Below, one piece after another: positions 61,127 through 64,000 of a stretch of 64,000 nucleotides of DNA (positions are counted from its first letter, which is position 1; each line of letters opens with the position of its first letter). Under the pieces are notes generated by a model, which ran no database searches, was not told the DNA's origin, and was given only the letters and a program-made list of their open reading frames with translations. Where the stretch lies: positions 1 through 64,000 of the forward strand of contig NZ_SOAZ01000014.1 of assembly GCF_004364155.1 (NCBI RefSeq), written 5' to 3'. The position numbers were made by a program, and so were the translations under genes. The stretch is from Fonticella tunisiensis (GTDB lineage: Bacteria > Bacillota > Clostridia > Clostridiales > Caloramatoraceae).

Positions 61127-62734
61127 ATGTCGATAAGAGTTAACAACATAAGGGTTTCAATAGATGATTATTTAAATAAAGTTAAAGAAGAGGCAGCAAA
61201 GATTGCAGGTATCAGCATAGAAGACATTAGAAATTTCAAGGTGTTAAGGGAAGCGATAGATGCAAGACAGAAGGATAGGATTGATTTTGTCTACCATGTG
61301 GAATTCAATTGTGACAATGAAGAAAAGGTTGCTCTTCGTGCTGGAAATCCAAATGTTAAGCTGGAAGTTCATGAAAAAGATGGGCAGATCGTATATGGAA
61401 ACATAAAATTAAAAAACAGGCCTATCATTGTAGGAAGCGGACCGGCAGGACTTTTTGCCGGTCTTGTTATGGCTAAAAATGGATATAAGCCCCTGATTTT
61501 AGAAAGAGGAGGATCAGTTGAGGAAAGATCAAACAATATTAAGCTTTTCTGGGAAACGGGAGAACTGAATTTAAACTCAAACATCCAGTTTGGAGAAGGG
61601 GGAGCCGGAACATTTTCAGATGGAAAGCTTACAACCAGAATTAAAGACAAAAGATGTGATTTTGTGCTTGAGGAGTTTGTAAGGGCAGGGGCACCTAATG
61701 AGATTATCTATTCAGGAAAGCCGCACATAGGAACGGATATACTAAGAGATGTTGTAAAAAACATAAGAAATACAATAATAGGCCTGGGTGGGGATGTTAA
61801 ATTTAATTCCAGGGTTACAGACATCATAGTAAAGGATGGTAAAGTAACCAGCGTCAGGGTAAATGATGAGTATGACATACCGGCTGAAGTTGTTGTAGTA
61901 GCGGTTGGGCACAGTGCAAGGGATACATATGAGATGCTTATGAGCAGAGGAATTGTATTTGAGCAGAAGCCCTTCGCAATTGGTGTTAGAATAGAACATC
62001 TTCAAAGTATGATAGATGAAAGGCAATATGGTAAGTATGCAGGCCACCCCAGGCTTAAGGCCGCAGATTATCGTTTGACTTTTACAAGTAAAAGGTATCA
62101 AAGGCCGTGCTACAGCTTCTGTATGTGTCCTGGAGGGGTTGTTGTTGCAGCTGCCTCAGAAGAGAACAGAGTTGTAACTAATGGAATGAGTGAATATAAA
62201 AGGGATAAGGTAAATGCAAACAGTGCAATAGTTGTAGGAGTTTATGAAAAGGATTTCAAAAGTTCACATCCCCTTGCAGGAGTGGAATTTCAAAGATATT
62301 ATGAGTCGCTTGCATATAGGGCTGGCGGTGGTGGATATGCGGCTCCAGTGCAGCTTGTTGGAGATTTTTTGAAGGATAGGAAGTCCTCAAAAATTGGAAA
62401 GGTGATTCCAAGCTATACAAGGGGATATAACTTTGGAAACTTAAAGGAATGTCTTCCATTGGAGGTTATTGCTGTGCTGAAGGAAGGCCTTCTGGAATTC
62501 AATAAAAAGATAAAGGGATTTGTCGAATATGATGCGGTTTTAACGGGGATTGAAACCAGAACTTCATCACCCGTCAGAATGGTGAGAAATGAAGGACTTG
62601 AATCAACTACTGTAGCAGGAGTTTATCCATGCGGTGAAGGGGCTGGGTATGCTGGTGGTATAATGTCAGCTGCTGTGGACGGAATCAAAATCGCTGAAAG
62701 AATAATTGAGAAATATGCCCCATTTGAAGGGTAA
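61127..62734 (+). CDS. COG2509-type FAD-dependent oxidoreductase
   Basis: 535 residues. N-terminal ~100 residues of unknown fold (IRVSIDDYLNKVKEEAAKIA), then a Rossmann FAD motif IVGSGPAGLFAGLVMAKNGY (about 103-122), the ILERGGSVEERS block, GEGGAGTFSDGKLTTR, and a C-terminal PCGEGAGYAGGIMSAAVDGI FAD contact. Family conserved next to cdaA-cdaR-glmM in Clostridia, reaction unknown. ATG with ggaggt ribosome site 12 bases after the cdaR stop, so in the same operon. Confidence 0.85.
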   Translation: MSIRVNNIRVSIDDYLNKVKEEAAKIAGISIEDIRNFKVLREAIDARQKDRIDFVYHVEFNCDNEEKVALRAGNPNVKLEVHEKDGQIVYGNIKLKNRPIIVGSGPAGLFAGLVMAKNGYKPLILERGGSVEERSNNIKLFWETGELNLNSNIQFGEGGAGTFSDGKLTTRIKDKRCDFVLEEFVRAGAPNEIIYSGKPHIGTDILRDVVKNIRNTIIGLGGDVKFNSRVTDIIVKDGKVTSVRVNDEYDIPAEVVVVAVGHSARDTYEMLMSRGIVFEQKPFAIGVRIEHLQSMIDERQYGKYAGHPRLKAADYRLTFTSKRYQRPCYSFCMCPGGVVVAAASEENRVVTNGMSEYKRDKVNANSAIVVGVYEKDFKSSHPLAGVEFQRYYESLAYRAGGGGYAAPVQLVGDFLKDRKSSKIGKVIPSYTRGYNFGNLKECLPLEVIAVLKEGLLEFNKKIKGFVEYDAVLTGIETRTSSPVRMVRNEGLESTTVAGVYPCGEGAGYAGGIMSAAVDGIKIAERIIEKYAPFEG

Positions 62735-62832
62735 TTTTGGTCAATTCGGGGATAATAATTAGCATTATATTTCCCGTATGTTGCAAATGCTCTTTCAAAT
62801 ATATTAAAATATTGGTAGAAATTAGTGATAAA

Positions 62833-62899
62833 AGGGCTTTTCGATAGTTATGTAAAATAAATTAAAATGTCGATAAGCCCTGTGTTTAAGTATTTTTTA
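62833..62899 (+). promoter_or_regulatory. hairpin and T-run upstream of butyrate kinase
   Basis: Stem agggctt-tcga (62833-62844) / tcga-taagccct (62870-62881), then gtgtttaagtattttttat. Probably the terminator of the cda operon, or an attenuator for buk; no conclusive evidence for either. Confidence 0.4.
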
Positions 62900-62925
62900 T
62901 GGATAAAGCTAAGGGTGGAGAATTA

Positions 62926-64000
62926 ATGAGGCGTTTCATACTTGTTATAAATCCAGGTTCAACTTCAACTAAAGTAGCTCTTTTCGAAGGTATAACCAAT
63001 CTTAAACAAAAAAATCTCATCCATTTCGCAAATGATTTACTAAAATATAATAAAATTTCAGAACAATATGAATATAGAGAAAATACAGTATTATCCTGGC
63101 TAAAGGAAGAAGGAATAGAAACAAGTGAGCTTGTTGCGGTGGTTGGAAGGGGTGGGCTTTTAAAACCTGTACCTTCAGGTGTATATGAGGTTACAGACGC
63201 TATGATTGAGGATTTGAAAGTTGGAATTCAGGGAGAGCATGCCTCAAACCTTGGAGGTATAATTGCAAAATCTATTGCCGACAACGAAGGTATAGACGCA
63301 TATATAGTTGATCCGGTTGCAGTTGATGAATTTGAAGAAATTGCAAGGATATCAGGGCATCCTGAGCTTCCAAGAAGATCTCTTGTACACGCCCTGAACA
63401 TAAGGGCTGTGGCTAGAAGAATTGCAAAGTCTATTGGTAAAAACCTTGATGAGATGAATTTTATAGTTGCCCACATTGGAGGAGGGATATCAGTTGCTGC
63501 ACTTAAATTGGGAAGAATAGTTGATGTGAACAATGCAAATGAAGGAGGCCCTTTTTCGCCTGAAAGAGCCGGAGGAGTGCCTGTGGGAGATCTTATAAAC
63601 CTTGCATTCTCAGGAAAGTATACATATGGGGAACTCAAGAAGAAGCTCGTTGGTCAGGGAGGACTTGTGGGATATCTTGGAACAAACGATATCAGGGAAG
63701 TTGCTGCTATGATTGAAAATGGCGATGAAAAGGCTAAACTAATAATGCAATCCATGGCCTATCAAATTGCCAAGGAAATAGGAGCATGCGCTGCGGTTCT
63801 TTCAGGCAGAGTCGATAGAATTATATTGACTGGTGGACTTGCATATTCAAAGATGATTACAGATTTAATAAAAAATAGAGTTTATTTTATTGCTCCAATT
63901 GAAATCATACCGGGTGAGGATGAGATGCAAGCACTGGCTGAAGGGGCCTTTAGGGTTGTTAATGGTGAGGAAAAAGCAAAAATTTACGAAGAAGAGGTGT
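62926..64000 (+). CDS. buk: butyrate kinase (3' end beyond window)
   Basis: Butyryl-phosphate + ADP to butyrate + ATP, substrate-level ATP formation; acetate/butyrate kinase (ASKHA) family. ATG with ggtggag ribosome site. INPGSTSTKVALF is the phosphate-1 loop; GRGGLLKPVPSGVYEV, VAHIGGGISVAALKLGRIVD, PFSPERAGGVPVGDL and ILTGGLAYSK follow the butyrate-kinase pattern. 358 codons are inside the window against about 355-360 for the family, so only a few codons and the stop are missing. No ptb gene in the window. Confidence 0.95.
   Translation, partial: MRRFILVINPGSTSTKVALFEGITNLKQKNLIHFANDLLKYNKISEQYEYRENTVLSWLKEEGIETSELVAVVGRGGLLKPVPSGVYEVTDAMIEDLKVGIQGEHASNLGGIIAKSIADNEGIDAYIVDPVAVDEFEEIARISGHPELPRRSLVHALNIRAVARRIAKSIGKNLDEMNFIVAHIGGGISVAALKLGRIVDVNNANEGGPFSPERAGGVPVGDLINLAFSGKYTYGELKKKLVGQGGLVGYLGTNDIREVAAMIENGDEKAKLIMQSMAYQIAKEIGACAAVLSGRVDRIILTGGLAYSKMITDLIKNRVYFIAPIEIIPGEDEMQALAEGAFRVVNGEEKAKIYEEEV

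Noticed and set aside
1-64000. tRNA, rRNA, CRISPR arrays, complete insertion sequences
   Set aside because: I looked for T-loop motifs, regularly spaced direct repeats and transposase motifs and found none I could support.

Overview
This 64 kb window is AT-rich, densely coding DNA of a low-GC Gram-positive anaerobe of class Clostridia. A Caloramator/Fervidicella-like member of the Clostridiaceae is my guess, not a result. Pointers are strong GGAGG ribosome sites, pyruvate:ferredoxin oxidoreductase, a flavodiiron protein, butyrate kinase, a tungstate uptake plus pterin-cofactor operon, c-di-AMP synthesis, a CIRCE element and small DUF1540/DUF3787 proteins typical of spore-formers. I see no rRNA, tRNA, CRISPR array or intact transposase.

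Layout. 0.1-3.7 kb: galactose genes (galK, galE, a mutarotase-like gene, a glyoxalase-fold gene). 3.7-8.3 kb: a CIRCE-controlled locus starting with a decayed GH130-like phosphorylase fragment, then a sugar nucleotidyltransferase, a GT4 glycosyltransferase, a barrel-type glycosidase-like protein and ribosomal protein L25/Ctc. 8.4-14.6 kb: an unknown gene, an AbrB-type membrane protein, an L,D-transpeptidase, an MscS channel, a frameshifted toast-rack lipoprotein, a ferritin-like protein and an MFS remnant. 14.6-19.3 kb (minus): a potassium-uptake operon with four TrkA-like genes, trkH, a 34-residue membrane peptide between trkA and trkH, an OB-fold protein and a transglutaminase-like protein without its cysteine. 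19.7-22.1 kb: a divergent sensor kinase and a response regulator ending in TPR-like helices.

22.3-31.0 kb: one long operon for tungsten/molybdenum cofactor: a Moco/Tuco-type riboswitch, tupABC, mog, moeA, a moeA fused to a periplasmic-binding-like domain, moaA, moaC, a MOSC protein and a MoeB/ThiF-like E1. 31.1-35.7 kb: a truncated MATE gene, an MFS exporter, a BaiN-like flavoprotein, a second L,D-transpeptidase, a tiny membrane peptide and a Nudix hydrolase. 35.8-39.2 kb: an oxygen/NO-response group (Cys-rich Crp/Fnr regulator, hemerythrin protein, flavodiiron protein, cupin) with an FNR-like palindrome in the divergent promoter. 39.4-41.7 kb: an RluF-like pseudouridine synthase and a yybP-ykoY (Mn) riboswitch ahead of a GDT1/UPF0016 exporter with an unusual Cys-rich tail.

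41.9-45.8 kb: a heterodimeric ABC exporter preceded by a 50-codon leader ORF and two terminator hairpins that can be undone by one antiterminator pairing, the architecture of ribosome-mediated attenuation known for B. subtilis bmrB-bmrCD. 45.86-46.18 kb: a 319-bp imperfect palindrome with ~77-bp terminal inverted repeats, MITE-like or a structured RNA. 46.3-52.8 kb: a GNAT acetyltransferase, an amidohydrolase remnant, a PHP phosphatase, a frameshifted metallophosphoesterase lipoprotein, a beta-propeller protein, conserved hypotheticals, a deoxynucleoside kinase and a SEC-C protein. 52.9-64 kb: nifJ, a DUF3787 small gene, a lipoprotein pseudogene, a coiled-coil membrane protein, a BON protein, cdaA-cdaR, a COG2509-type flavoprotein and butyrate kinase running off the right edge.

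Regulation by RNA is a recurring theme (two riboswitches, one translation-coupled attenuator), and so is gene decay: at least seven loci are truncated, frameshifted or interrupted.
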